Positions 34,397 through 42,977 of a stretch of 64,000 nucleotides of DNA are shown piece by piece (position 1 is the first letter of the stretch; the number at the start of each line of letters is the position of its first letter). The stretch lies in NCBI RefSeq assembly GCF_005930355.1, contig NZ_VDBO01000006.1, forward strand, positions 124,001 through 188,000, read 5' to 3'. The notes beneath the pieces were generated by a model. That model was given only the letters and a program-made list of their open reading frames with translations, made no database searches and was not told where the DNA came from. The DNA comes from Paenibacillus sinopodophylli (lineage in GTDB: Bacteria; Bacillota; Bacilli; Paenibacillales; Paenibacillaceae). The position numbers and the translations under genes were made by a program.

Positions 34397-35590
34397 ATGA
34401 GCAACATACCTAAAATCGTCATTCTTGGCGCAGGGTACGGAGGCATATTAACGGCGCTGCGCTTGCAAAAAGAATTAAATTACAATGAAGCGGACGTAAC
34501 CTTAGTCAATAAACATGACTACCATTATATTACGACACATCTCCACATGCCTGCAGCAGGCACGGACAATCCAGAGAATGCGCGCGTAAGCATCTCGAAA
34601 TTGATCGATGAATTCAAAATCGATTTTGTGAAATCGACAGTCGTTCAAATTCGTCCACAGGACAAAAAAGTCATTCTCGAAGACGGAACGCTGTCTTACG
34701 ATTATTTGGTTATCGGTCTCGGCGGCGAGCCGGAAACGTTCGGCATTCCAGGTCTTGGCGAGCATGCCATGAATATTCGCAGTATTAATTCCGTTCGTTT
34801 AATTCGCGAGCATATCGAGTATCAATTTGCTCGTTTCAAGCGCGAACCGCATCGTACGGATTATTTGACATTTATCGTCGGAGGCGCAGGATTTACAGGT
34901 ATCGAGTTTATTGGCGAGCTTTCGGATCGCATCCCTGAGCTTTGCAAGCAATTCGACGTAGATCCGGCACTTGTGAAAATGTACAACATTGAAGCTGCCC
35001 CGACGGCGCTTCCTGGCTTCGATCCCGAGCTTGTCGAATACGGCATGGACGTATTGACGAAGAAGGGCGTAACGTTCCGCATCGGCACAGCTATTAAGGA
35101 ATGCTCGCCAGAAGGCGTTGTAGTTGGTGAAGGAGAAGAAATCAAATCGGCAACGGTTATTTGGACCGGTGGTATTCGCGGCAACCGTCTTATTGAGGAA
35201 GCGGGCTTTGAGACGATGCGCGGTCGTGTGAAGGTAGATGAGTTCCTTCGTTCACCTAGCAACGAAAATATTTATATTGTTGGCGACAACTCGCTGATGT
35301 TCAACCCGGAAGGTCGTCCATATCCGCCAACTGCTCAGATCGCTATGCAGCAAGGTGTAGTATGTGCGCATAATCTGGTTGCTTCGATTCGTAACCAGCC
35401 GCCGAAAGGCTTTACGTTCAGCAACAAAGGAACGGTAGCATCACTAGGCAAAGGCGAGGCCATCGGTATCGCATTCGGCAAAAAATATAAAGGACGCGTA
35501 GCTGCTTGGCTGAAGAAGGCAATTGACCTGCGCTACCTGTTTATTATCGGCGGTATCTCGCTCGTGCTTCGTAAAGGCAAATTCCTATAA
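34397..35590 (+). CDS. ndh: Type II NADH dehydrogenase
   Basis: The 397-residue flavoprotein transfers electrons from NADH to menaquinone without pumping protons. It has FAD-binding ILGAGYGGI near the start, the NADH-binding VGGAGFTGIEF in the middle, YIVGDNS with the usual FAD-site Asp, and a hydrophobic C-terminus (LRYLFIIGGISLVL) that attaches the enzyme to the membrane. A candidate Rex site lies upstream. The next small gene starts in its stop codon (TAATG). Confidence 0.92.
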   Translation: MSNIPKIVILGAGYGGILTALRLQKELNYNEADVTLVNKHDYHYITTHLHMPAAGTDNPENARVSISKLIDEFKIDFVKSTVVQIRPQDKKVILEDGTLSYDYLVIGLGGEPETFGIPGLGEHAMNIRSINSVRLIREHIEYQFARFKREPHRTDYLTFIVGGAGFTGIEFIGELSDRIPELCKQFDVDPALVKMYNIEAAPTALPGFDPELVEYGMDVLTKKGVTFRIGTAIKECSPEGVVVGEGEEIKSATVIWTGGIRGNRLIEEAGFETMRGRVKVDEFLRSPSNENIYIVGDNSLMFNPEGRPYPPTAQIAMQQGVVCAHNLVASIRNQPPKGFTFSNKGTVASLGKGEAIGIAFGKKYKGRVAAWLKKAIDLRYLFIIGGISLVLRKGKFL

Positions 35591-35862
35591 TGAGACACTG
35601 CAGCGTACAGGTACGCGGTTTGTTGACAAGGGATGAGCTAGATCGTTATAACGCCTTGATGGAGGTCGGCTCTTTTCTCGAGTCGCAGACACGCTATGAT
35701 CTTGCTTATACGGTGCAGAAGGAAGTTGACCTGTTGATCCAGCCCGCGATAGAGCGGTTAAAGGACAAGGGCCGTGAACGCGACCGTGCTACCCAGGAAT
35801 ATCTGGAGTCCAAGCGCCTCGGATTGGAAGATTCCGATGATGATGAGGACGACGACAACTAA
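35590..35862 (+). CDS. Small acidic-tailed protein of unknown function, coupled to ndh
   Basis: The 90-residue protein is mostly helical (TRDELDRYNALMEVGSFLES) with a very acidic end (EDSDDDEDDDN). I do not recognise it. Its ATG overlaps the ndh stop as TAATG, so it is probably translated by re-initiation and may act with the dehydrogenase. It has one cysteine near the N-terminus and no membrane segment. A strong terminator follows. Confidence 0.6.
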   Translation: MRHCSVQVRGLLTRDELDRYNALMEVGSFLESQTRYDLAYTVQKEVDLLIQPAIERLKDKGRERDRATQEYLESKRLGLEDSDDDEDDDN

Positions 35863-35868
35863 ATGCAA

Positions 35869-35922
35869 GACGCTCGCTACAGGAAGCAGCTCAATTGCTG
35901 CTAATGGCGAGCGTCTTTTTTT
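35869..35922 (+). terminator. Intrinsic terminator of the ndh unit
   Basis: AGACGCTCGC pairs with GCGAGCGTCT and inner GCAGC with GCTGC, followed by TTTTTTT. Confidence 0.9.
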
Positions 35923-36023
35923 GTAGCTACAGACGGCAGGATATACGTTCTTCTCATCATTACATACTTTTTCAGGTATCCGGCGGCGTTGCTTGCGCGT
36001 CTACATTGACGCTCAAGCTCTCG

Positions 36024-36071
36024 AAAAAAAGCCCGTACCTGCCTGCTGTCGCAAAGGCGGGTACGGGCTTT
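36024..36071 (-). terminator. Intrinsic terminator of hemQ
   Basis: Read on the minus strand, AAAGCCCGTACCCGCC pairs with GGCAGGTACGGGCTTT across a 12-nt loop, followed by TTTT. One position is mismatched. Confidence 0.85.
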
Positions 36072-36081
36072 CAAGTTATTG

Positions 36082-36828
36082 TTACAGTGCGAGCAAGGCG
36101 GCGAATTTCTCACCGTTCAAGAAATTGCCGACATAGAAATCGCCAAAGTCAGCATAACGCGCGCTAACCTCATCAAAGCGCATTTCGTAGATCAGCTTCT
36201 TGAATTGCAGCGCGTCCTCTGCGAACAGTGTTACGCCCCACTCCCAGTTGTCGAAGCCGACAGAGCCCGTAATGATTTGTTTTACTTTGCCAGCGTAAGA
36301 GCGGCCAATCATGCCGTGGCTGCGCATCAACGTCTTGCGCTCGTCCATGCTGAGCATGTACCAGTTGTCTTGCCCGTCGCGGCGTTTGTTCATCGGGTAG
36401 AAGCAGATGTGGCTTGCTTTCGGAAGCGCAGGCTTGAGGCGTGCGAGTATATCCGGATTCTGCATCGGATCTGAGCCTGGTGCCGCCATGTAGTTGCTAA
36501 GTTCAACGATGCTCACATAAGAATGCACCGGATAAGTAAAGCTTGCGAACGACGTTTTGTTGAACGCCGTCTCTATCGCGTTCAAGTCCTCCAGCGTTTC
36601 ACGCAGGTGCATGAACATAAAATCAGCCTTCTGGCCGACGATGGAATAAACGGCTGTACTGCCTTCTTTATTCTCCTCTACTGCTGCCCATTGCTGCAAG
36701 AAAGATTGCAGCTCGTCCAGCGCGCGGCTGCGCTCGCTCTCGTCTGCTAAGCGCCATGCAGTCCAGTCGATGCTGCGGAAATCATGCAGCGCGTACCAGC
36801 CTTCTAATGTTTGTGCTGCTTCACTCAT
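36082..36828 (-). CDS. hemQ: Coproheme decarboxylase (HemQ, chlorite-dismutase-like)
   Basis: HemQ performs the last step of the coproporphyrin-dependent heme pathway of Firmicutes, oxidatively removing two propionate carboxyls from coproheme with hydrogen peroxide. The 248-residue protein shows the family core: a ferredoxin-like repeat, the segment YPVHSYVSIVELSNY and the axial-His region LMRSHGMIGRSYAGKVKQII. The start at 36828 (MSEAAQTLEGWYALHD) has GGGAG 10 nt upstream; an open stretch of 41 codons before it has no ribosome binding site and is not part of known HemQ proteins. It is divergent from yuiB. Confidence 0.93.
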   Translation of the reverse strand: MSEAAQTLEGWYALHDFRSIDWTAWRLADESERSRALDELQSFLQQWAAVEENKEGSTAVYSIVGQKADFMFMHLRETLEDLNAIETAFNKTSFASFTYPVHSYVSIVELSNYMAAPGSDPMQNPDILARLKPALPKASHICFYPMNKRRDGQDNWYMLSMDERKTLMRSHGMIGRSYAGKVKQIITGSVGFDNWEWGVTLFAEDALQFKKLIYEMRFDEVSARYADFGDFYVGNFLNGEKFAALLAL

Positions 36829-36991
36829 TGTATAAATGCTCCCTTCAAGCTCCATAATGATGCTGCAATCATTGTATCGTACTCTGGGCAAGTGGAGCAA
36901 ATGGCGGTCTTGTGACATTTCTTCATACGTAATTGACTTCCTTGGGGCCATTAATTAAACTAATAACGAGAGTCTGAAGGGGGAAGTTTCA

Positions 36992-37282
36992 ATGCTTCAA
37001 TTAATGATTGCAACGGTACTGTTTTTAGTAATGATGTTCGGTATTGGTTTTATTCTGAATATGCTCTTAAAAACAACGTGGTTTCCAATATATTTATTTA
37101 TTATTGCTTTGATCGTACTAGGCATATGGGCGCCTTGGGATGATTCAGCGACTACAACGATTCAGAACTTTGCTCACTACACGGTCATTGACTATATTCC
37201 GGTTCTTGGAGCTTTGGTCGGCGCATACGTGAGCGGATGGGCGATACAAGCGCTTCGTAAGGGCGGCTACAAAATGTTCTAA
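36992..37282 (+). CDS. YuiB-like small membrane protein
   Basis: The 96-residue protein has three hydrophobic segments: 4-24, 30-47 and a last one including IPVLGALVGAYVSGWA. The start (LFLVMMFGIGFILNMLLKTTW) matches the YuiB family of Bacillus. Its function is unknown. In Bacillus subtilis the gene lies near yumC and yutJ, the orthologues of the reductase and NADH dehydrogenase found here, so the neighbourhood is partly conserved. GAAGGGGG precedes the ATG. Confidence 0.8.
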   Translation: MLQLMIATVLFLVMMFGIGFILNMLLKTTWFPIYLFIIALIVLGIWAPWDDSATTTIQNFAHYTVIDYIPVLGALVGAYVSGWAIQALRKGGYKMF

Positions 37283-37295
37283 ACAAGCAAAAATG

Positions 37296-37325
37296 CCTTC
37301 GTCGTCCTTTGGACGCTGAAGGAGC
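37296..37325 (+). terminator. Hairpin after yuiB
   Basis: CCTTC-gt-CGTCC pairs with GGACG-ct-GAAGG. There is only a weak T tract (CTTTG), so termination may be inefficient. Confidence 0.5.
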
Positions 37326-37335
37326 TTTGACGGTA

Positions 37336-37383
37336 AAATATAAGCCCTTTATAAGCTAGCAGACTTATAGAGGGCTTATATTT
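37336..37383. repeat. 20-bp inverted repeat abutting dispersed repeat copy D
   Basis: AAATATAAGCCCTTTATAAG (37336-37355) and CTTATAGAGGGCTTATATTT (37364-37383) pair at 19 of 20 positions with an 8-nt loop. Its right edge meets the reverse-oriented dispersed repeat exactly. AT-rich flanks give it both A and T tracts, so it could terminate in either direction. Confidence 0.75.
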
Positions 37384-37480
37384 CAAGCGTAAACGGTTAA
37401 AGCCGTCCTCTGGCGGCTATGCTCACGTTTCGCGTAGACGTATAGAGATAGTATGAGTAAAATCAAATACTTTCCTATAC
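37384..37480 (-). repeat. Dispersed ~95-bp intergenic repeat, copy D (reverse)
   Basis: Read on the minus strand it begins GTATAGGAAAGTATTTGATT and continues through ATCTCTATA, TCTACGCGAAACGT and AGCCGCCAGAGGACGGC to TTTACGCTTG. It is closest to copy B. It lies between yuiB and dnaB and is flanked by hairpins on both sides. Confidence 0.8.
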
Positions 37481-37485
37481 GTAGA

Positions 37486-37515
37486 GAAATCCCTCATTCG
37501 GGGGATTTTTCTATT
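37486..37515. terminator. Hairpin with T tract between repeat D and dnaB
   Basis: GAAATCCC pairs with GGGGATTTTTC across a short loop; TATTTTT follows on the plus strand. No plus-strand gene lies close upstream except yuiB. Confidence 0.6.
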
Positions 37516-37586
37516 TTTCGACACGTCCTGAACAACGGTTTTTATGTTAAAATGATAGAATGAAAGTAAGGGATGGAGCTGGTGCA

Positions 37587-39116
37587 GTGCGCATCAATAA
37601 TATATTACAGTATACGGAACACCACCGATACTACATATTCCGTGACTATTCTTTGAGCAGTCTGGACTATAAAATGCTGTCGCTAATCTATCAGCCGATG
37701 ATTGGTGCTTTTGCTGTCGCCTTCTATCAGCAGCTTTATCATGGAATCGCTGAGGGAACCTCTGGCTATTCAGCAATTGAACCGCAGCGCAAGCTGTTTC
37801 TAGGGCTTGGACTTGAGATGAACGAGCGTGGGCGCAAGCATTTGATCGAACAGGCTTCCAAGCTTGAGGCCGTTGGCTTGCTGCAAACCTCGCGACTAGG
37901 CGTGCCCGATAATGCAGATGTTATATATGAATACGAGCTTTCACAGCCATTGTCGCCCGTTGAGTTTTTCCGCAACATGCATTTGACGATGCTGCTTCGT
38001 GATAAGGTTGGCAAATATGCAGTAATATCGCTGCGCGAGTCCTTTGGAGCGAATGAGCCTGATGAGCTTGCAGGTGCGCAGTTCGAGAAAGAAAACATTT
38101 CGATGCCGTTCTATGAATTGTTCAAGCTGAACATGCAATCGGTTGATGATGAGCTTGAGCAGGCGCTGACGGAGGTTGCTCCATCGAGGCAGTCTTCCGC
38201 ACGAGCTGCGCAGGCGACAGCAGGAATACCGTACGGGGAAATTATACTGCGTTTTCCGCGCAATTCGGCGAATCGCCGCTTCGTAGAGCGGTTGCGAAGT
38301 GACGAAGAGCAGCTTGCGCAAGTCAATTATGTCGCTTACAAATATAGCTTGGCAGTCGTTGATATATGCCGCTTGCTTGATGAGGATGGAATATTCAGCG
38401 AGAGCGGAACGCTGCAGGTTGATGAGCTGCAGCTAAGAGCTAATCAGTTCTACAGGCAGGATAAGAAGCGTGAAGGTGAACGTCAGCGGGCGCTCTCGCG
38501 TACACAGGTCATATCTGGTGAAGAGCAGCCTGATCCCGATGAACTGACAGAGGAATTCGAGGTTCAGGAGCAGCATTACTTGCAGGTACCGAACCAGTTG
38601 TTAGGCCGCTGCGATGTTCAGCAATATAATATGCTGATGAGAAACGAGCCGCACACCCGCTTTCTGCAGCGGTTTTTTCCAGGGGCAGTACCGGATTGGA
38701 TTGAGCGTGTATTCGAGCGAATCGATTTGAATTATAAATTAGCAGGTCCTGTCATAAATGTACTTATTCATTATGTTATTGGAGCAAATGACGCGCAGCG
38801 TGTAACGAAGACGTTTCTGGATGCAGTCGCATCGAATATGCTCGTGAAGCAAATTGATACGTTCGAGAAGGCGGTTGTCTACGTGCGCGAGCAAGCGCAG
38901 GTAGAGCAGGATAAGGAACGGCGCAAGGAAGCAGCACTCAGCTATGCTGGCGGTTACAACAACGCCAAGGGCGGTTCACGGGGGGGAAGCGGCAGCCGCG
39001 GAACATCGCGCAAGCCGTCGATTCCAATCGTGGAGGAGAATAAGTCTACGTCTGCCGTGTCGGCAGAGGAGCTTGAGGAGCTGCTGAAGCTTGCACAAAA
39101 ACTAGACGGCAAATGA
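37587..39116 (+). CDS. dnaB: Replication initiation and membrane attachment protein DnaB
   Basis: This 509-residue protein belongs to the Firmicutes DnaB group, the helicase-loading cofactor, not the helicase itself. Hallmarks are the N-terminal LSSLDYKMLSLIYQPMIGA, a central winged-helix region and a C-terminal DnaD-like segment including LIHYVIGANDAQ. A Ser/Gly-rich stretch near the C-terminus (GSRGGSGSRGTSRK) is a flexible linker. The GTG at 37587 is favoured because GGAGCTGG is 8 nt upstream; the ATG at 37560 has no such site. dnaI follows 18 bp later, so the two loader proteins are made together. Confidence 0.88.
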   Translation: MRINNILQYTEHHRYYIFRDYSLSSLDYKMLSLIYQPMIGAFAVAFYQQLYHGIAEGTSGYSAIEPQRKLFLGLGLEMNERGRKHLIEQASKLEAVGLLQTSRLGVPDNADVIYEYELSQPLSPVEFFRNMHLTMLLRDKVGKYAVISLRESFGANEPDELAGAQFEKENISMPFYELFKLNMQSVDDELEQALTEVAPSRQSSARAAQATAGIPYGEIILRFPRNSANRRFVERLRSDEEQLAQVNYVAYKYSLAVVDICRLLDEDGIFSESGTLQVDELQLRANQFYRQDKKREGERQRALSRTQVISGEEQPDPDELTEEFEVQEQHYLQVPNQLLGRCDVQQYNMLMRNEPHTRFLQRFFPGAVPDWIERVFERIDLNYKLAGPVINVLIHYVIGANDAQRVTKTFLDAVASNMLVKQIDTFEKAVVYVREQAQVEQDKERRKEAALSYAGGYNNAKGGSRGGSGSRGTSRKPSIPIVEENKSTSAVSAEELEELLKLAQKLDGK

Positions 39117-39134
39117 TAAGGGTGGTGTGAGCGG

Positions 39135-40094
39135 ATGATGGAGTCGATGGGCGATTTGCTGAAGGCTTGGCCAACGGGCAAAACGATTACGGAGCAAGCG
39201 GAGCAAAAGCTGACTGAGCTGCTTGCGGAGCCGCTTGTCGAGAAGCTGCGTTTGAAATATCCCGATCTGGATCAGCATACGATTCGTCTCAATTTGAATC
39301 GTGTGTATCAATATGTGACTGAATATCGGAATTGTACGAATTGTCCAGGTCTTGATAACTGCCCGAATGATTTCGAAGGACATTATACGTTGCTCAGCTC
39401 GGATACCATTAATGGTCTTACACAGCTCTATGATCGCAAAGTGGCTTGCAAGAAGTTCAATGCGCGCCAGGTGGAAGAGCAGATTAGAAGCCGTGTAAGG
39501 AGCTTCTACATCGATGAAAAGGCTCTTCAGCGGGGGTATTCGCCTGCTGAGATTTTAACGAATGATCCTGAACGTTCAAAGGCAGTAGGCCAAGTGATGC
39601 GATATATCGACCGTACGAAGGAACAGGGACTTCAGCAGGACGGGCTGTATCTGGCTGGCCGTTTCGGCACGGGTAAGACATTTCTTATGTGCTATTTGCT
39701 GCATGAGCTGGCGAAAGCGGGCTATTCAGGCGTTATTGTGTACATGCCTGATTTCGTTGAAGATCTGAAGTCGTTGATGCATGAGCCCGGTAAGCTCAAG
39801 GAAACCGTTGAGATGATGAAGGAAACCGATCTTCTTATCTTTGATGATATGGGCGCTGAGAATTTGAATCCATGGGTTCGTGATCATGTGCTTGGAGCGA
39901 TTCTAAACTATCGAATGCAGCGTAAGCCGACGTTCTATACATCCAATTATGAGCTGGAGGCGCTGGAGAAGCATTTCAGCTTCACGAGCAAGGACGGCGA
40001 TGAGCTTCATAAGGGGCAGCGGCTTATGGACCGCATACGGCCATATGTCGAGGTCGTAATGGTAACAGGCGAGAATAAGCGCGGACGGAAATAA
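39135..40094 (+). CDS. dnaI: Primosomal helicase loader DnaI
   Basis: The 319-residue AAA+ ATPase loads the replicative helicase. Its N-terminal domain has a zinc-binding set Cys67, Cys70, Cys76 and His83 (NCTNCPGLDNCPNDFEGH). Walker A is GRFGTGKT (175-182), Walker B LLIFDDMGAE, and the sensor-like Asn is in YTSNYE. The ATG has GGGTGGTG upstream. The operon with dnaB matches Bacillus subtilis. Confidence 0.93.
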   Translation: MMESMGDLLKAWPTGKTITEQAEQKLTELLAEPLVEKLRLKYPDLDQHTIRLNLNRVYQYVTEYRNCTNCPGLDNCPNDFEGHYTLLSSDTINGLTQLYDRKVACKKFNARQVEEQIRSRVRSFYIDEKALQRGYSPAEILTNDPERSKAVGQVMRYIDRTKEQGLQQDGLYLAGRFGTGKTFLMCYLLHELAKAGYSGVIVYMPDFVEDLKSLMHEPGKLKETVEMMKETDLLIFDDMGAENLNPWVRDHVLGAILNYRMQRKPTFYTSNYELEALEKHFSFTSKDGDELHKGQRLMDRIRPYVEVVMVTGENKRGRK

Positions 40095-40102
40095 TCGAAT
40101 GA

Positions 40103-40153
40103 TGGCTTTGGCTATGCGATCGGAACGAGATCGCAGGGCCAGGGCTATTTTTT
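40103..40153 (+). terminator. Intrinsic terminator of dnaB-dnaI
   Basis: TGCGATC pairs with GATCGCA, and outer GGCTTTGGCT with GGCCAGGGCT imperfectly, followed by ATTTTTTT. Confidence 0.75.
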
Positions 40154-40158
40154 TGGGA

Positions 40159-40254
40159 ATATAGGAAAGTATATCATTTTGCCAGCTTTCTCTATATTTC
40201 TACGCGAAACGTAAGTTTAGCCGCCAGAGGACGGCATTAGCCGAGTACGCTTGG
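40159..40254 (+). repeat. Dispersed ~95-bp intergenic repeat, copy B
   Basis: It begins ATATAGGAAAGTATATCATT and continues TTTCTCTATATTTCTACGCG to AGCCGCCAGAGGACGGC and TACGCTTGG. It starts six bases after the dnaI terminator. 40255-40386 holds no gene. Confidence 0.8.
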
Positions 40255-40389
40255 CCATTTTGAATTCAGTTCTCAAATGGACGTAGTTCCTTTATAAACT
40301 AATCTTTATTCGTAAGCGTATACTTCCTCGCAACCATTTCCTGTCAGCCTGCGTCATATGATCTAGGTAAAGGATGAGGGAGGAAAATG

Positions 40390-40989
40390 ATGAAATTTTT
40401 GTTAAATGTTATCGCAATATGCTGGACCATTATGCTTCTAGCCGCCTGTTCAAACCAGGAAGATCGCAAAGAAACAACAATAGGTGATGATGAGAAAACA
40501 CAACTAATCGATGAAGCGGTTTTGTCTGCTGCTGATTCTTCAGATTTTTTGACATATAGAAGTAAGGTCGGCTGGACTGTACAATACCCCAAATCTTGGG
40601 ACTATACATCTGAAGGCGTGCTGCAGGAAACGGCCTCGGAAAAGTATATTTCGTTTCGAACATACGCCATCCCTGAAGAGGGAGTTGAGGTATGGTTGGA
40701 CAACAAAATAGAGAGGGCACTCTCCATGGAGGAAGCGGACAATACGCTTTCTGAAGAAGTGACAGTAGAAGCGGAAAATGGGTTTATCGTTTATAAATAT
40801 GCATTGCAATCCGCCTATGTCAGGTCAGATAACATATCGGAACTGAGAAAGATTTTGTATGTTGATAATGAGCATATATACGAGTTTCATACACAATCAC
40901 CACCGTTAACAAATGCAGAATTTGAAGCTATTGTTGGTACATTCACATTCGAGAATGAGAAGGATAAGCAGACAGTTGAACATCCTTAA
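40390..40989 (+). CDS. Lipoprotein with a PsbP-like domain
   Basis: The 199-residue protein has a signal peptide ending MLLAACSNQ, giving a lipid-anchored mature protein on the outer face of the membrane. A short acidic linker leads to a domain starting VGWTVQYPKSWDY, a pattern common in PsbP-like/DUF1795 proteins of bacteria whose role is unknown. ATG at 40387 and 40390 are both possible; the second has better spacing to AGGGAGG. It is an isolated gene between two intergenic stretches. Confidence 0.75.
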   Translation: MKFLLNVIAICWTIMLLAACSNQEDRKETTIGDDEKTQLIDEAVLSAADSSDFLTYRSKVGWTVQYPKSWDYTSEGVLQETASEKYISFRTYAIPEEGVEVWLDNKIERALSMEEADNTLSEEVTVEAENGFIVYKYALQSAYVRSDNISELRKILYVDNEHIYEFHTQSPPLTNAEFEAIVGTFTFENEKDKQTVEHP

Positions 40990-41053
40990 TAATGGAGCAA
41001 ATTTCGGTTAGCAGTAGATTAAGATGAGACGCCGCAGGAGGTAAGTAGAGCAA

Positions 41054-41128
41054 ATGAATCGTCATATTGTTCCGAGAGACAAACAGGATTCTGATCGTGT
41101 TAACATAGTCAGATTCGGAGGAATATAG
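41054..41128 (+). CDS. Possible 24-residue peptide
   Basis: A short frame reads MNRHIVPRDKQDSDRVNIVR then FGGI and stops. GCAGGAGG is 12 nt upstream, which is a strong but slightly distant ribosome binding site. The peptide is basic and polar with no membrane segment. Only the ribosome binding site and position before a strong terminator support it, so it may not be real. Confidence 0.25.
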   Translation: MNRHIVPRDKQDSDRVNIVRFGGI

Positions 41129-41184
41129 CAATATACATGGGTGGTCGTGACTTTTATCGATGGAATTACAAAGTAGAACAGCTG

Positions 41185-41222
41185 CGGCTGCAGAAGGGCA
41201 AGTCTCTTCTGCAGCCGTTTTA
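41185..41222 (+). terminator. Intrinsic terminator
   Basis: CGGCTGCAGAAG and CTTCTGCAGCCG are a perfect 12-bp stem, followed by TTTTATT. It is 196 bp past the lipoprotein stop, so either that transcript has a long tail or a short transcript starts in between. Confidence 0.85.
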
Positions 41223-41388
41223 TTATGGTTTGGGATTTATAAGGTTAACATTTGGCGGGATGAGCAGGACTGTAAACGAGAAAAACGACGAATGTGTGTG
41301 GAGCGAGCTGGGGTGGAACTGGAGCAAACAAGCAACTGTAAGATTATAGGTTCTAACAGCGCGCGAGTGGCAGGTATTGGTGATCTGT

Positions 41389-41540
41389 AAGCACATATAC
41401 GTGCTTGCAGCGAGAGAGAAAACAGGAATTCGACTGGATAATACAGTCGAATCAGCTGCCTCGATTGGCATTCCCCATTCCAATTTAGCTTATTCGCCCC
41501 ATCTTTATTCCGATGCGGATAAAAGAGGGGGCGAATAAGC
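41389..41540. other. Three consecutive perfect or near-perfect hairpins in a gene-free region
   Basis: AAGCAC/GTGCTT lies at 41389-41406 and ATTCGACTG/CAGTCGAAT at 41428-41452. A 53-nt hairpin at 41488-41540 has perfect outer arms GCTTATTCGCCCC/GGGGCGAATAAGC and inner arms TCTTTATTCCG/CGGATAAAAGA with two mismatches. The region 41223-41642 otherwise has no supported gene. A structured RNA or a small mobile-element remnant are both possible. Confidence 0.5.
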
Positions 41541-41642
41541 ATGGCAAACGTTAAAGAATGGAGATGTTCAGCAAAATATAGGTGCTTTTAGCGCTAATAT
41601 AAAGCTTTCTAATCAAACTTATCATTTTTTTGAAATTAAGTA

Positions 41643-41672
41643 TTGACAGTATACGGGGGACGCTGGTAAGAT
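41643..41672 (+). promoter_or_regulatory. Promoter of the sulfate importer operon
   Basis: TTGACA and TAAGAT are 18 bases apart. The implied transcript has a leader of about 145 nt before the binding-protein start, with pairing segments such as AACAGG/CCTGT and CCGGACGAACCGG. No T-box or S-box motif was recognised in it. Confidence 0.55.
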
Positions 41673-41824
41673 TCTTCCATAACCAACTAAACAGGTAGGA
41701 ATAATCGTTTCCGACCGGACGAACCGGAGTAAACACCTATCACGGAGAAACGCGACAGAATAGCGTCAGGATCATACTCGCAAGTGTTTCTACAAGCCTG
41801 TAAAAATCAAAAGGGGTGTATGAA

Positions 41825-42943
41825 ATGTTGAAAAAAGTGACTCATTTTCGTTCGGTATTTATCCTATTGGCTTTAGTGCTGGTACTCGCAGCTTGCGGCC
41901 AAGGCGGCAATAACGCAGCAAACCAAGCAACGAACAAACCTGCTAACGAGTCCGCGGCGACGAATGCAGCAGCTACAGAAGAACCGGTTAAAGAAGAGTC
42001 TAAACCTCCTGTAGAGCTGTTGAACGTATCTTATGACCCGACTCGTGAGCTTTACGTAGCTTTCAACGATGCATTCACGAAGCATTGGAAAGCAGAGACT
42101 GGTCAAGAAGTAACCATTAAGCAATCACATGGTGGTTCAGGTAAACAAGGGCGTGCAGTTATTGATGGTCTGAAAGCTGACGTTGTAACGCTTGCACTTG
42201 GGTATGATATCGATGCCATCGTAGAGCCCGGCTTAATCGAAGCTGACTGGCAATCCCAATTCGAACACAATAGCTCACCCTATACATCTACAATCGTGTT
42301 CCTTGTTCGCAAAGGAAACCCGAAAGGCATTAAAGACTGGAACGATCTGATCAAGGATAAGGTAGAAGTCATTACACCTAACCCGAAAACCTCTGGCGGC
42401 GCACGCTGGAACTATTTGGCGGCATGGGGCTACGCTTTGAAACAAAACGGCAATGACGAAGCCAAAGCACAGGAATTTGTAGCTGAACTGTTCAAGCATG
42501 TACCTGTACTCGATTCAGGTGCCCGAGGTTCAACAACAACTTTCGTAGAACGTGGAATTGGCGATGTGCTGCTGGCTTGGGAGAACGAAGCTTTCCTATC
42601 CATCAACGAGCTTGGACCAGATAAGTTCGAAATCGTTTATCCATCCCTTAGCATTTTGGCAGAGCCTCCGGTTGCTGTCGTAGATAAAGTGGTAGATGAC
42701 CGTGGTACACGTGAAGTTGCTGAGGCATACTTGCAGTATTTGTACACGGAGGAAGGTCAAGAGATCGCAGCTAAAAACTACTACCGTCCGATTTCGGAAA
42801 CCGTTGCGGCGAAGTATACGGATCAGTTTAAAGCGCTTGAGCTGCTCACAATTGATAAAGACTTTGGCGGCTGGAAAGAAGCACAAACTAAACACTTCGC
42901 AGATGGCGGCATTTTCGACAAAATTTATACACCGGGTTCATAA
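41825..42943 (+). CDS. sbp: Sulfate-binding lipoprotein of the sulfate/thiosulfate ABC importer
   Basis: The 372-residue protein has a lipoprotein signal with lipobox VLAACGQG and an Asn/Ala-rich linker. Its binding domain begins LLNVSYDPTRELYVAFND. The anion-site segment SHGGSGKQGRAVIDGL and the later GGARWNYLAAWGYAL are characteristic of sulfate binders (Sbp/CysP). The ATG at 41825 has AAGGGG 8 nt upstream. It is first of a four-gene operon with two permeases and a YezD-like gene. Confidence 0.93.
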   Translation: MLKKVTHFRSVFILLALVLVLAACGQGGNNAANQATNKPANESAATNAAATEEPVKEESKPPVELLNVSYDPTRELYVAFNDAFTKHWKAETGQEVTIKQSHGGSGKQGRAVIDGLKADVVTLALGYDIDAIVEPGLIEADWQSQFEHNSSPYTSTIVFLVRKGNPKGIKDWNDLIKDKVEVITPNPKTSGGARWNYLAAWGYALKQNGNDEAKAQEFVAELFKHVPVLDSGARGSTTTFVERGIGDVLLAWENEAFLSINELGPDKFEIVYPSLSILAEPPVAVVDKVVDDRGTREVAEAYLQYLYTEEGQEIAAKNYYRPISETVAAKYTDQFKALELLTIDKDFGGWKEAQTKHFADGGIFDKIYTPGS

Positions 42944-42977
42944 TGCAGCACTCAAAAAAGATTGGAGCTGACTTCAC

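Noticed and set aside
36829..36951. A 41-codon N-terminal extension of hemQ
   Set aside because: It lacks a ribosome binding site, does not fit HemQ length, and the internal ATG has a good one.
41137..41349. A 70-codon plus-strand open frame
   Set aside because: It runs through a perfect terminator hairpin, its ribosome binding site is too distant and the protein resembles nothing known.
41673..41824. Sulfate-operon leader considered as a T-box or S-box
   Set aside because: Neither the T-box motif AGGGTGGNACCGCG nor the SAM-I core blocks are present.
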